From a bacterium (lineage in GTDB: Bacteria > Spirochaetota > Leptospiria > Leptospirales > Leptonemataceae), in assembly GCA_024742665.1 (NCBI GenBank), contig JANSYA010000012.1, positions 1 to 64,000 on the forward strand: a stretch of 64,000 bases of DNA. The letters are read 5' to 3'. Shown here one piece after another: positions 50,453 to 59,492 of the stretch. Numbering within the stretch: position 1 is the first letter of the stretch; each line of letters opens with the position of its first letter. The position numbers and the translations under genes were made by a program. The notes beneath the pieces are model-generated. The model saw only the letters and a program-made list of their open reading frames with translations. It was not told the origin of the DNA and made no database searches.

Positions 50453-51692
50453 CGAGGGCCGCGGCCACGATCGCCTGGCCGTGGGGCGAGGGATGAGAAT
50501 CTTCCGGCAGCTGGTAAAAAGATCGGCCCTGACGGCGCAGAGCCGGTTCGGCCGCCCGAAATTGATCGAGCACGTCGACGAAACGAATTCCGTTGCGTTC
50601 GCAAATTTCGCGAATGATATTCTCCGGAGTCGCACGCTCGTCGAACTGCGTCTCGTAGATGCGCGCGAAGATCGGATATACGTTTACGATCAGTTCGAAA
50701 TTTTTCTCGCGACCGAGATCGCGGATTTCGATCAGATTCTTTTCCCAGCGTTGCCAGAGCTCCGCTACGAACTCGTCGTCTTCGCGCGTATAAGGCATGA
50801 TCATCGAAGGCTCGGTATAATAGTACAGGGTCAGCAGCTTCGTGATATCGCTCTGAGAAATCTTGTCGGAATTTTTGATGAAGCTCTCCATGTCTGCCGG
50901 CCAGTCGATGTGGGTGACCCAGGGTTTGACTCCGAAGCGGCCTTCGGTCAGTTCCAGACCTTCGTTTTTGGCGACGGCTTCCAGAACGCGCCGCTGGCGA
51001 TTCAGTATACTTTTTACGACGATATAGCGAACCGGCGCGATCCAGGCGCTTTGCTTCATGAGATCGTACATAAAGGGCGAGATGCTGCGATCAACGGTAA
51101 GATCCGAAATATCGTTATCGCAGAAATTCAGGATGACCACGTCGGGGTCGAACTCCACGTCGTTATAGCGCAGGCTTTCATGGGAATGGGTGATCGTCGA
51201 GGCGATAATGCCCGCGTTCAATACTTCGACTTTTTCAACGCCGGGAATCGGTCGCGTGCGCAGCCCTTCTTCGAGATGGTGCGCGAAGGTTTCGTCGTCA
51301 GCCAGGCGAAAGCCCCAGGCGAAGCTGTCGCCGATGACCAGCACGCGGCGATAGCCGGCCGGCTTCTCGCGTTCGAAAGGCGTCGCCCGGCGAAAGCCAT
51401 GATAGATCGATACGGTGTTGCCGACTTCGTCGACCTGCTTCGCGGCGGCCATGCTGTACTTGCGTGAAAGGGAAGTCGGCGGCGGCACTACAATATCCGA
51501 GTCCGGAATTTCGGCCTGCCCCAGGCGAGCGAGACTCTGTTGATAGATGTCGAAATTCAGGCGGGGTACGCTTTCGATCCAGATCAGCAGACTGAAAATT
51601 CCCTGCAATAGAATCAGCAGGATCACAAGCGGCAGCGAGAGCAGGGCGACGGAGCGCAGACCTGCCAGAGTTCTAGTAACGATCCGATTCAA
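50424..51692 (-). CDS. Membrane-anchored SGNH/GDSL hydrolase (422 aa)
   Basis: ATG 51692 with AGGGAG 11 bases upstream. One N-terminal membrane helix (LLSLPLVILLILLQGIFSLLI). SGNH blocks in order: GDSFAWG with the nucleophile Ser (~122), Gly in NAGIIAST, Asn in NFCDND, and the catalytic Asp/His in DSHPSPHG near residue 405. Such enzymes remove or transfer acyl, often acetyl, groups on envelope polysaccharides. No acyltransferase membrane domain accompanies it, so hydrolysis or transfer with a separate partner is likely. The gene's 3' end is amplified as 29-bp repeats downstream of its stop. Confidence 0.85.
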   Translation of the reverse strand: MNRIVTRTLAGLRSVALLSLPLVILLILLQGIFSLLIWIESVPRLNFDIYQQSLARLGQAEIPDSDIVVPPPTSLSRKYSMAAAKQVDEVGNTVSIYHGFRRATPFEREKPAGYRRVLVIGDSFAWGFRLADDETFAHHLEEGLRTRPIPGVEKVEVLNAGIIASTITHSHESLRYNDVEFDPDVVILNFCDNDISDLTVDRSISPFMYDLMKQSAWIAPVRYIVVKSILNRQRRVLEAVAKNEGLELTEGRFGVKPWVTHIDWPADMESFIKNSDKISQSDITKLLTLYYYTEPSMIMPYTREDDEFVAELWQRWEKNLIEIRDLGREKNFELIVNVYPIFARIYETQFDERATPENIIREICERNGIRFVDVLDQFRAAEPALRRQGRSFYQLPEDSHPSPHGQAIVAAALEREVREILK

Positions 51693-51944
51693 GATACATC
51701 TCCCTTTATATTCGCCCGCGCAATTGCGGCAGAGCGAACCAGGGGAATGGTTTACGACCTTCGCGTCAAGCCGGAGTCGCGATGCCAGGCAGATGATTCG
51801 ATCATGAGCGCATTAATTTGCCCGCCAGAGCATGCCGATACTATTCTTGTAATCCGGGTGTGCAGCGCGAATGGTGGGATTATCCTCTTGACCGCGATTT
51901 CATGCGGGGGCGAATACAGGGTGCCCCGGCGCAAATGGACGTTT

Positions 51945-53522
51945 ATGATGATTCGAATTCGCACAGCCCTGGCCGCGGTGATACTGGGGGGAAGTCTGCT
52001 GGCCCAAACCGCCTGTCTGCGCTTTGATTGCTCCGGCACCGACGTGGTCTGTCAGCCGGAGCTCCTGCTGGTCTATCTGAATCGTGGCTGTGAATTTACT
52101 CAGAGTCTGAATTTCAACGGGATCACGCAGCAGGCCTATATCAAAGCTTCAAACGCCGAAGACTGCGACGAGTTCGGACTCAACATCGCTTTTGATTGCG
52201 CGACACAGACGATGGTTTCCACGTCCACGAATGAATCCAGCAATGCGACCGGCGTGAACGGCAACCAGATCGACAACAGCGCCGGCTCCTCCGGTGCGGC
52301 CTATGTCTTTCGATTCGCGAGCGAGGCCTGGTCGCAGGAAGCCTACATCAAAGCATCGAATGCGGAAGCGAGCGACGTCTTCGGTCAGAGCGTGGATTAT
52401 TCCGGCGATACTCTGCTGGTTGGTGCGATCAACGAAGACAGCACCGCGACGGGCGTGGGCGGCGACGAGAGCAATAACCTGGGCAACAACGCGGGCGCGG
52501 CCTATCTATTTCGGCGCACGGGCAGCACCTGGGTTCAGGAAGCCTATATCAAAGCCTCGAATGCGGAGGCGGGCGATCAGTTTGGTCGGCAGGTCGTCAT
52601 TGAGGGCGATGTGCTGGCCGTGTCGACGACGTCCGAGGCGAGCAGCGCGACCGGCGTGAACGGCGATCAATCCAATAACAGCGCGGCAGCCTCAGGAGCC
52701 GTCTACGTTTACCGACGTCTGGGCGGAGTCTGGTTTCCCGAAGCCTATTTGAAAGCCTCAAATACGGACGCGAGCGACAGCTTCGGCGGTGCTCTGGCGA
52801 TCTCCGGAGATACGATCGTCGTCGGTGCAGTCGGTGAGTCGAGCAGCGCGACGGGTGTGAACGGCAATCAAAACGATAACGGTGCGGGCGGCTCGGGAGC
52901 GGTGTACGTGTTTCGTTATACCGGCGTGACCTGGGTCCAGACGGATTATATCAAGGCTTCGAATACAGACGCGAGCGACGCCTTCGGCACTTCGGTCGCC
53001 CTGTCCGGCGACGTGCTGGCCGTCGGTGCAAGTGCCGAAGACAGCAACGCCGTCGGAGTCAACGGAGACGCGACGAACAACGGCGCGAGCAACGCGGGCG
53101 CGGTTTATATCTTTCGCCGGAATGCTGGCTTTTGGACCGAGGAAGCCTATATCAAGTCTTCGAATCCCGAAATCAGCGACGCCTTCGGCACCTCGGTCGG
53201 GCTTTCCGGCGACGTGCTGGCCGTCGGCAGCGTCAGCGAAGACAGCAACGCGACCGGCGTGAACGGCGACCAAACTGACAATTCAGCGAGCGGCGCCGGC
53301 GCCGCCTATGTCTTTCGCCGACTCGACGGCATCTGGCGTCAGGAGGCCTACGTAAAAGCTTCGAATTCGGACGGGGCAGACTCGTTCGCTGATCGAGTCG
53401 CACTGTCGGGAGACGGTCTGGCGATTTCGGCGGTGGGCGAAGCCAGTCGCAGCACCGGCATCGACGGCGGCCAGAGTGACAACGCCGGTAGCATCGTCGG
53501 TGCTGTGTATTTTTTTAGATAG
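51945..53522 (+). CDS. Seven-bladed FG-GAP-like propeller lipoprotein 1 (525 aa)
   Basis: The frame is open from 51747, but the ATG at 51945 (or 51948) gives a signal peptide ending in LLAQTAC, a relaxed lipobox. After CLRFDCSGTDVVC come seven repeats of about 57 residues, each starting SN(A/T/P)(E/D)xxDxFG, followed by SGD.L.VGA, ED(S)NATGVNGDQ.DN and AGAxYVFRR...W.QEAYIKA. Seven blades predict a closed beta-propeller of the integrin-alpha FG-GAP type with Ca-like Asp/Asn loops. A conserved Cys lies in blade 1. It is divergent from the SGNH gene and is the first of four paralogues. Surface display and ligand or calcium binding are inferred. Confidence 0.8.
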   Translation: MMIRIRTALAAVILGGSLLAQTACLRFDCSGTDVVCQPELLLVYLNRGCEFTQSLNFNGITQQAYIKASNAEDCDEFGLNIAFDCATQTMVSTSTNESSNATGVNGNQIDNSAGSSGAAYVFRFASEAWSQEAYIKASNAEASDVFGQSVDYSGDTLLVGAINEDSTATGVGGDESNNLGNNAGAAYLFRRTGSTWVQEAYIKASNAEAGDQFGRQVVIEGDVLAVSTTSEASSATGVNGDQSNNSAAASGAVYVYRRLGGVWFPEAYLKASNTDASDSFGGALAISGDTIVVGAVGESSSATGVNGNQNDNGAGGSGAVYVFRYTGVTWVQTDYIKASNTDASDAFGTSVALSGDVLAVGASAEDSNAVGVNGDATNNGASNAGAVYIFRRNAGFWTEEAYIKSSNPEISDAFGTSVGLSGDVLAVGSVSEDSNATGVNGDQTDNSASGAGAAYVFRRLDGIWRQEAYVKASNSDGADSFADRVALSGDGLAISAVGEASRSTGIDGGQSDNAGSIVGAVYFFR

Positions 53523-53580
53523 ATTTGGATTACACAGCCAGCGCAAGCAGGCCTGCCAGGAATAGGGCCATCGTAAATTA

Positions 53581-53615
53581 GCGGCGATGCTCACGCGAGA
53601 TCCGCCGCGATTTTT
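53581..53615 (+). terminator. Terminator after propeller gene 1
   Basis: GCGGCG (53581-53586) pairs with CGCCGC (53603-53608), followed at once by a T-rich run (53611-53615, continuing as CAAATTTTTT). This has the shape of a rho-independent terminator, 59 bp after the stop. Confidence 0.6.
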
Positions 53616-53659
53616 CAAATTTTTTGTAACAATCAGCCCCGGGCGGCGACTGACTGTGT

Positions 53660-55303
53660 ATGCAATACAGTCTCCAGAAAATTTTCGGTCCGGCCGGGCG
53701 CGCTTACGGATTTCGGGTCGCGCTCGCTGCGGTCGTCGCAAGCCTGCTTTCCGCCTGCGCCTTCGTGGCCCAGCCCGACCATGTCGATGAACCCGGCAGC
53801 GCGAGCGAAGCCGGCGTGGCGATTCCGGAATTCGAAGCGGCGGCGCTGGACTTTCAGCACCGCTTCGACGATACGAATTCCTTTCCCTTTCTCGGCGCCG
53901 CCGTGATCGACGTCGACGGCAGTCAGAACGGCTCCGAAATCTTTCTGGGCGGCGGCGCCGGTCAGCCGGACGCTCTCTTTCGCTTCGAAAACGGCGTCTT
54001 TCGCGATATTTCCAGCGAGGCGGGCCTCTCGCAAATCGCGAAGACGGGCGCGACCTACAGCGTGCTTTCCCTGGATCTGGATCGCGACGGTGACGTGGAC
54101 CTGCTCGTGACCCGCGACGACGGCCTCTTTCTACTGACGAATACGAAGGGCGTATTTACTTCGCAAGAGATCCCCCTCGAACTCGAAGCGCATACGATTC
54201 CGCTGCAGGTCGCCGCGACGGACTTAAACGGCGACGGCTGGGCGGATCTGTACGTCAGCACTTTCGTCGCGCCGTCGCACTTTCGCACCGCGACTTATAA
54301 CGATCCCACTCACGGCCGCAAAAATCTGCTGTTACTGAATCGCGGTCGAAACAAGTTTCGCGATATTACGGACGCTTCGGGAATCGCGGTGCGCCAGAAT
54401 ACCTTTTTATCCGCCTTCGTTGACTTAAACGGGGATCGCCGGGCGGATCTGGTCGTCGCGGAAAACACCGGGCGCGTGCGCATCTTTAAGAATATGGGCG
54501 GACTGAAATTCGCGGAGCAGCCCGCGCCGACCGGCTACGGATTCTGGATGGGCCTGGGTGTTGCCGACATCGACGGCGACGGCGATATGGATCTGTTTTT
54601 GAGCAACGCGGGCAACTCCGTGCCGGCTTTCGCGATCAAAGGCGACCTGCGCGAAGACCAGCCGCAGGATTTGCGCTGGGGCCTGCTGCGAAACGACGGC
54701 GATTTTAATTTCGTTTCGATTACCGACACGGCCGGCCTCGCGGGCATGGAGTTCGCCTGGGGCGCGACCTTCGAAGACTTTAATCTGGACGGCCTGCCGG
54801 ATCTCAGCGTCGCCGAGAACTATATCAAGTGGTACGTTCACAAATACAGCAAAGCTCCCGGTCGCTTCTTGTTGCAAGCGCCGGGCGGGCGCTTCGTGCC
54901 TTCCGGAGAACTGGCCGGCGTCGAGAATTATTATTACGGCCAGTCGCCCTTAACCGGTGATTTTAACAACGACGGCGCGCCGGACTTGATCTACGTAAAC
55001 ATGGACGGCCCCGCGCGAGCCTTTCTGAGCAAGCCGGCAGACCGGCCGGGCAATTATCTGAAAGTGGCCTTCGCCGATACCGTCGCCAACCTGGGCGCGA
55101 AAGTTACGGTAAAAACCGCGGACGGCGAAAGCCAGACCCGTGAATTTATTGCCGGCCTGGGATTCTTAACCGACCAGTCGCCCGAATTGATCTTCGGCCT
55201 GGGTGATGCGACGCGGATTGTATCCGTGGACATTGTGTGGCCGTCGGGTAAGCGCAAGACCTTGCGCAACGTCAAAATCAATTCGCGTGTTTCAGCTGAC
55301 TGA
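53660..55303 (+). CDS. CRTAC1/UnbV-like VCBS lipoprotein (547 aa)
   Basis: ATG 53660. Signal peptide with lipobox SLLSAC. The body carries FG-GAP/VCBS calcium-loop motifs: DLDRDGDVDLLV (~140), DLNGDGWADLYV, DLNGDRRADLVV, DIDGDGDMDLFL, DFNLDGLPDLSV and DFNNDGAPDLIYV. The C-terminus (NYLKVAFADTVANLGAKVTV to VDIVWPSGKRKTL) matches the ASPIC/UnbV domain that closes CRTAC1-type propellers. It is thus a calcium-binding propeller of a different subfamily from its four neighbours. It probably acts at the cell surface in adhesion or matrix binding; the exact ligand is unknown. Confidence 0.87.
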   Translation: MQYSLQKIFGPAGRAYGFRVALAAVVASLLSACAFVAQPDHVDEPGSASEAGVAIPEFEAAALDFQHRFDDTNSFPFLGAAVIDVDGSQNGSEIFLGGGAGQPDALFRFENGVFRDISSEAGLSQIAKTGATYSVLSLDLDRDGDVDLLVTRDDGLFLLTNTKGVFTSQEIPLELEAHTIPLQVAATDLNGDGWADLYVSTFVAPSHFRTATYNDPTHGRKNLLLLNRGRNKFRDITDASGIAVRQNTFLSAFVDLNGDRRADLVVAENTGRVRIFKNMGGLKFAEQPAPTGYGFWMGLGVADIDGDGDMDLFLSNAGNSVPAFAIKGDLREDQPQDLRWGLLRNDGDFNFVSITDTAGLAGMEFAWGATFEDFNLDGLPDLSVAENYIKWYVHKYSKAPGRFLLQAPGGRFVPSGELAGVENYYYGQSPLTGDFNNDGAPDLIYVNMDGPARAFLSKPADRPGNYLKVAFADTVANLGAKVTVKTADGESQTREFIAGLGFLTDQSPELIFGLGDATRIVSVDIVWPSGKRKTLRNVKINSRVSAD

Positions 55304-55374
55304 TAGCTGCAACACGCAATGGTCGGTTTGAATTTGAACTGGATAGTTGTCGGGCTATATCTGCGGATTTTGGT

Positions 55375-55415
55375 CCGGTCGCTTCGGGACAAATTCATAC
55401 CGGCGTCATTTTTTT
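55375..55415 (+). terminator. Weak terminator after the CRTAC1-like gene
   Basis: CCGGT (55375-55379) and ACCGG (55399-55403) form a short stem, followed by seven T at 55409-55415. The stem is only 5 bp, so this is uncertain. Confidence 0.35.
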
Positions 55416-55453
55416 AGTCGACCGTGGAAATCGTGCGTGCTGCCCTCAGGTCT

Positions 55454-57049
55454 ATGGGCCGGTATTCCTGTGTTACGCATTCATTTTATCGAATTCTGCT
55501 TGCGTTGGTTTTAGCCAGCTCCAGCACCGCGGCCTGTCTGCAGACAGATTGCAATGGTGCCGATGTCTTTTGCGATCCCTTCGCTTTGATATTGTACACG
55601 CAGCTTCCCTGCGATGCGCGGCAATCCCTGGCGGTCGGCGCGTTTTCGCAGCAGGCCTACCTTAAAGCATCGAACGCGGAATCGAACGATTTTCTGGGCA
55701 ACGGCCAGATGGATTTCGACTGCGAAACGATGACTCTGGCGATCGGTACGATCAGCGAAAGCAGCAGCGCCGTGGGCGTGGACGGCAATCAGGCGGACAA
55801 TTCCATATCGGGAGCCGGCGCCGTTTACGTGTTTCGGTTTTCGAATGGAGCGTGGGCTCAGGAAGCTTATATCAAAGCTTCGAATACGAATACCTCGGAC
55901 GCCTTTGGAAGAACCCTGTCGCTCTCGGGGGAATTGCTCGCCGTTGGAACCACGAACGAGGACAGCGCCGCCACGGGCATCGGCGGCGATCAAAACGATA
56001 ACAGCGCGGGCGACGCGGGCGCCGTGTATGTATTTCGTCGTGAGGGTGCTACCTGGGCCCAGGAGGCCTATATCAAAGCTTCGAATACCGAAGCCAGCGA
56101 TGCCTTCGGTACTGCGGTCGCGCTTTCCGGCGACGTGTTGGCGGTCGGCGCGTCTTCGGAAGACAGCAATGCCGCGGGCGTAAACGGCGATCAGGCGAAT
56201 AACGTGGCTGGCGGCTCGGGCGCTGTATATATCTTTCGCCGCAACGCTGCTATCGGCTGGGTGCAGGAAGCCTACTTGAAGGCTTCGAACACCGGCAATA
56301 ACGACGCTTTCGGCTCGAAGGTTTCGATCTTTGGAGATACCCTGGCGGTCAGCGCGATCGGCGAAGGCAGCAATGCGACTGGCGTGGGCGGGAACCAGTT
56401 GGACAACAGTGTTGCTTCAGCCGGGGCGGTTTATATCTTTCGTAACGCCGGGTTCAACTGGTTTCAAGAAGCGTATATCAAAGCATCGAATCCGGACGGC
56501 GGCGACAACTTCGGCGACAGTCTTTCGATCTCGGATGATGTTCTGGCGGTGGGTGCTTCGCAGGAAGCCAGCAACGGCACGGGAGTCGGCGGGAATCAGG
56601 CCGACAACAGCGCTTTCGCTGCCGGCGCGGTATACGTATTTTCGCGACTCGGCGGGCAGTGGGCGCAGCAGATATACCTCAAAGCATCCAATAGCGAAAG
56701 TCCGGATCTATTCGGACACTCCGTTCAAATCTCGCGCCATATTCTCGCGGTTGGCGCGATCAACGAAGACAGCATCGCACGGGGATTTAACGGCAACCAG
56801 GCCGATAATACCGCGGCGGACTCCGGCGCGGTCTATGTCTTCCTGAATCGGGACGGCGTCTGGGAGCAGAGCACCTTTTTGAAATCGTCGAATAGTGACG
56901 CGAACGATAATTTCGGCAATCGCATCGCGCTATCGGGGGACGTGCTGGCGGTCGTCTCGAATAATGAAGACAGCCTTTCGACCGGCGTGAACGGGGATCA
57001 GTCTGATAATGCCGGCACGAATGCGGGCGCGGCGTACGTGTTTCAGTGA
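55454..57049 (+). CDS. Seven-bladed FG-GAP-like propeller lipoprotein 2 (531 aa)
   Basis: ATG 55454 is preferred to GTG 55424. The signal peptide ends in SSSTAAC, followed by the family Cys pattern CLQTDCNGADVFC. Seven blades follow, starting with SNAESNDFLG and ending with SNSDANDNFG, each with the SGD, ED(S) and DN(S) loops. Blade 1 carries the conserved Cys in DFDCETMT. There is no ASPIC domain and no enzyme motif. It lies between the CRTAC1-like gene and the convergent response-regulator gene; no copy of the palindrome found upstream of paralogues 3 and 4 was seen here. Confidence 0.8.
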   Translation: MGRYSCVTHSFYRILLALVLASSSTAACLQTDCNGADVFCDPFALILYTQLPCDARQSLAVGAFSQQAYLKASNAESNDFLGNGQMDFDCETMTLAIGTISESSSAVGVDGNQADNSISGAGAVYVFRFSNGAWAQEAYIKASNTNTSDAFGRTLSLSGELLAVGTTNEDSAATGIGGDQNDNSAGDAGAVYVFRREGATWAQEAYIKASNTEASDAFGTAVALSGDVLAVGASSEDSNAAGVNGDQANNVAGGSGAVYIFRRNAAIGWVQEAYLKASNTGNNDAFGSKVSIFGDTLAVSAIGEGSNATGVGGNQLDNSVASAGAVYIFRNAGFNWFQEAYIKASNPDGGDNFGDSLSISDDVLAVGASQEASNGTGVGGNQADNSAFAAGAVYVFSRLGGQWAQQIYLKASNSESPDLFGHSVQISRHILAVGAINEDSIARGFNGNQADNTAADSGAVYVFLNRDGVWEQSTFLKSSNSDANDNFGNRIALSGDVLAVVSNNEDSLSTGVNGDQSDNAGTNAGAAYVFQ

Positions 57050-57100
57050 TCGGGCTTTGCGAAGTTCTGGCGCGAGTGCAGTATTTCAGACTTCGCGCAC

Positions 57101-57754
57101 TCACAGCAGGCGCAGTTTCTGCGCCTGCGCGGTAGCCTCGTGACGCGAATTGACGTTTAACTTGCGATAGATCTTTTCGATGTGCCGCCGCACCGTGTGC
57201 AGACTGATCGTTAAGTGTTCCGCGATTTCGCCGTACGTAAAACCCAGCGAAATTTCATTCAGGATTTCGAGTTCGCGGGGTGTGAGTTCCTCGCGTCCTT
57301 GAGTTTCAGCGCTGTCGGCCGCCGCCTGCAAATTCAAAATCCGCTCCGCAATGCGCGGCGTGAGCGTGGAGCCGCCCAATAAAACGACCCGCAATTCCGC
57401 GAGGATTAACTGTTCGGCAGTATCTTTTAAGATATAACCATTAGCGCCGGCGCGAATCGCCCCCAGAATCGAATCCTCGTCTTCGAAGACCGTATAGGCG
57501 ACGATCGGCAATTCCGGCAGCGTCTCTTTCACGCGCGCGATGACCTCTTCGCCGCGCATGCCCGGCAGTCCCAGGTCGGTGATCAAGAGATCGGGCGGAA
57601 CAATCGGCAGATCCTGAACGGCCGGGACGCCGCTGGAGTACGAGCGCAGCAGCGAAAAATCCGGGCTGTCGTCGATCAGCCGCTGCAGCCGCTGCCGGAC
57701 CAGGGGCTCATCTTCAACCAGCGACACGGTTTTGGGCGATGTGTTTGCGTCCAT
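57101..57754 (-). CDS. NarL/LuxR-type response regulator (217 aa)
   Basis: The frame is open to 57793, but a TTGACG-N17-TATCAT promoter ends ten bases before ATG 57754, which yields the usual short N-terminus MDANTSPKTVSLVEDE. The receiver domain has the acidic pair in VEDE, the phospho-acceptor Asp in LLITDLGLPG, Thr in VAYTVF and Lys in ILKDTA. The C-terminus is a LuxR-type helix-turn-helix (LTPRELEILNEISLGFTYGE and ISLHTVRRHIEKIYRKL). The partner is probably the HisKA_3-type kinase at 61115-63133. A perfect palindrome overlapping its -35 box suggests autoregulation. Confidence 0.93.
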   Translation of the reverse strand: MDANTSPKTVSLVEDEPLVRQRLQRLIDDSPDFSLLRSYSSGVPAVQDLPIVPPDLLITDLGLPGMRGEEVIARVKETLPELPIVAYTVFEDEDSILGAIRAGANGYILKDTAEQLILAELRVVLLGGSTLTPRIAERILNLQAAADSAETQGREELTPRELEILNEISLGFTYGEIAEHLTISLHTVRRHIEKIYRKLNVNSRHEATAQAQKLRLL

Positions 57755-57764
57755 CTGTGCACGC

Positions 57765-57838
57765 ATGATAGACCATTGCATCACGGCCGTCAATAGGATC
57801 GCATCCTATTGTGCGGCCCGGGCCGCATGGGATACAAT
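57765..57838. promoter_or_regulatory. Divergent promoters sharing a palindromic operator
   Basis: Minus strand: TTGACG (57788-57793), 17-bp spacer, TATCAT (57765-57770), firing to the response regulator. Plus strand: TTGTGC (57809-57814), 18-bp spacer, TACAAT (57833-57838), firing to propeller gene 3, whose ATG is nine bases after the -10, so its mRNA is probably leaderless. Between them lies a 21-bp perfect dyad (57791-57811, core AATAGGATCGCATCCTATT) that overlaps both -35 boxes. A second dyad, GCGGCCCGGGCCGC, is at 57813-57826. Confidence 0.65.
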
Positions 57839-57846
57839 TGGATCCT

Positions 57847-59439
57847 ATGCGAACTGGATCACTGTTTCATAAGCTGGCTCTGGCGTGCGCACTGACTCTG
57901 CCGGGCGGTCTGGCCAGCGCCTGCCTGAGTTTCGAGTGCTCGGCGACGGATATCGCCTGCAATCCCGCGGCGCTGCTGCTGTATCTGCGGAACGATCCCG
58001 GCTGCAATTTTACGCAGTCGCCGAACTACGACGCCCTGCAGCAGGAGGCGTACATCAAAACCTCGAATCCGGACGCCTCGGACGGCCTTGACGGGATTGT
58101 CGCTTTTGACTGTGAAACCCAGACCCTCGCGCTTGGCATGCGATCAGAAGACAGCAACGCAACCGGCGTGAACGGTGACCAGCTGGACAACAGCGCTGCG
58201 AACGCGGGAGCTGTGTATGTCTTTCGGTTCCAGGACGGCCAGTGGTCCCAGGAGGCCTATCTCAAGGGCTCGAATACAGAAGGCGGCGATCGCTTTGGTA
58301 TCTCCGTCGCGATTTCTGGAGATACGCTCGTAGCCGGTGCAAGCCAGGAAGACAGCACCGCGACCGGCGTGAACGGCAGCCAGGGCGACAACAGCGCTGC
58401 AGATTCCGGCGCGGCGTATGTCTTCCGTCGCGACAGCTCTGATACCTGGAGCCAGGCAGCCTATCTCAAGGCTTCGAATACAGAGGCTGGCGATGCTTTC
58501 GGTTCGCAGGTCGCGATTTCCGGCGATCTGATCGCGGTTAGCGCGCCGGGGGAAGCCAGCGGTGCCGCCGGAATCAACGGCATCCAGAGCGACAACAGCG
58601 CCGCGAATGCGGGGGCCGTGTATGTGTTTCGCCGGGACAGCTCAGACGCGTGGCAGCAGGAGGCCTATGTCAAACCCGGCATCCCGGGAGCCGCCGATAG
58701 TTTCGGCGCGGCCATCGCTCTGGACGGGGAAACTCTGGCGGCCGGCGCCGCATTCGAAGATAGCAGCGTGACCGGGATTTCGCCGGAAGTCGGAGACAAC
58801 GCCGCTGCGGATGCCGGAGCGGCCTATGTTTTCACGGCCGCGAACGGCGTCTGGAGTCAGCAGGCGTATATCAAGGCGTCGAACGCGAATGCCGGCGATG
58901 AGTTCGGCGAGGCGCTCGCACTGCGCGGCGATCTGCTGGCGGTCAGCACCTTCCGGGAGGCCAGCAGTACGACCGGCATCAACGGCGATCAGAGCGATAA
59001 CAGCGCTGCCGATGCGGGAGCCGCGTACGTCTTTCGGCGCAGCGGCGCTGTCTGGGCTCAGGAGGCCTATATCAAGGCCTCGAACGCAGAGGCGGGAGAA
59101 TTCTTCGGTAGAAGCGTAGCAGTCGGCAACGAGTCTCTCCTGGTTGGCGCGACAAATGAAGCCAGCGCGGCCACGGGCATCGGCGGCGATCAAACGGACA
59201 ACAGCGCCAACGGCGCAGGAGGGGCGTACCTTTTCCGCGCCACCGGAGGACTCTGGACTCAGGCCGCCTATATCAAGGCATCGAATACGGAGCTCAGCGA
59301 CCAGTTCGGAAAAACAATCACAATGAGCGGCGACGGCATGGCCGTGTATGCGAATAACGAAGACGGCGGTACCGCCGGAATCAACGGCAGTCAGGGCAAT
59401 GGCATCGGTAACTCGGGAGCGATCTATTTCTTTCGCTGA
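57847..59439 (+). CDS. Seven-bladed FG-GAP-like propeller lipoprotein 3 (530 aa)
   Basis: ATG 57847, with a -10 box ending nine bases upstream. The signal peptide ends in GGLASAC, followed by CLSFECSATDIAC. Seven blades run from SNPDASDGLD to SNTELSDQFG; blade 4 is atypical (GIPGAADSFG). Blade 1 keeps the Cys in AFDCETQT. The first 90 bp and the promoter are almost identical to paralogue 4, whereas the propeller bodies are more diverged. Expression is probably controlled through the palindrome shared with the response-regulator gene. Confidence 0.82.
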   Translation: MRTGSLFHKLALACALTLPGGLASACLSFECSATDIACNPAALLLYLRNDPGCNFTQSPNYDALQQEAYIKTSNPDASDGLDGIVAFDCETQTLALGMRSEDSNATGVNGDQLDNSAANAGAVYVFRFQDGQWSQEAYLKGSNTEGGDRFGISVAISGDTLVAGASQEDSTATGVNGSQGDNSAADSGAAYVFRRDSSDTWSQAAYLKASNTEAGDAFGSQVAISGDLIAVSAPGEASGAAGINGIQSDNSAANAGAVYVFRRDSSDAWQQEAYVKPGIPGAADSFGAAIALDGETLAAGAAFEDSSVTGISPEVGDNAAADAGAAYVFTAANGVWSQQAYIKASNANAGDEFGEALALRGDLLAVSTFREASSTTGINGDQSDNSAADAGAAYVFRRSGAVWAQEAYIKASNAEAGEFFGRSVAVGNESLLVGATNEASAATGIGGDQTDNSANGAGGAYLFRATGGLWTQAAYIKASNTELSDQFGKTITMSGDGMAVYANNEDGGTAGINGSQGNGIGNSGAIYFFR

Positions 59440-59484
59440 TAGGATCGCATCCTATTGTGGAGTCCGGGTTGCATGGGATACAAT
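59439..59484 (+). promoter_or_regulatory. Second copy of the palindrome and promoter, before propeller gene 4
   Basis: ATAGGATCGCATCCTAT (59439-59455) repeats the operator core seen at 57793-57809 and overlaps the last base of the preceding stop codon. TTGTGG (59455-59460), an 18-bp spacer and TACAAT (59479-59484) follow, with the ATG nine bases later, as in paralogue 3. The outermost base pairs of the dyad are lost here. Confidence 0.6.
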
Positions 59485-59492
59485 TGGATCCT

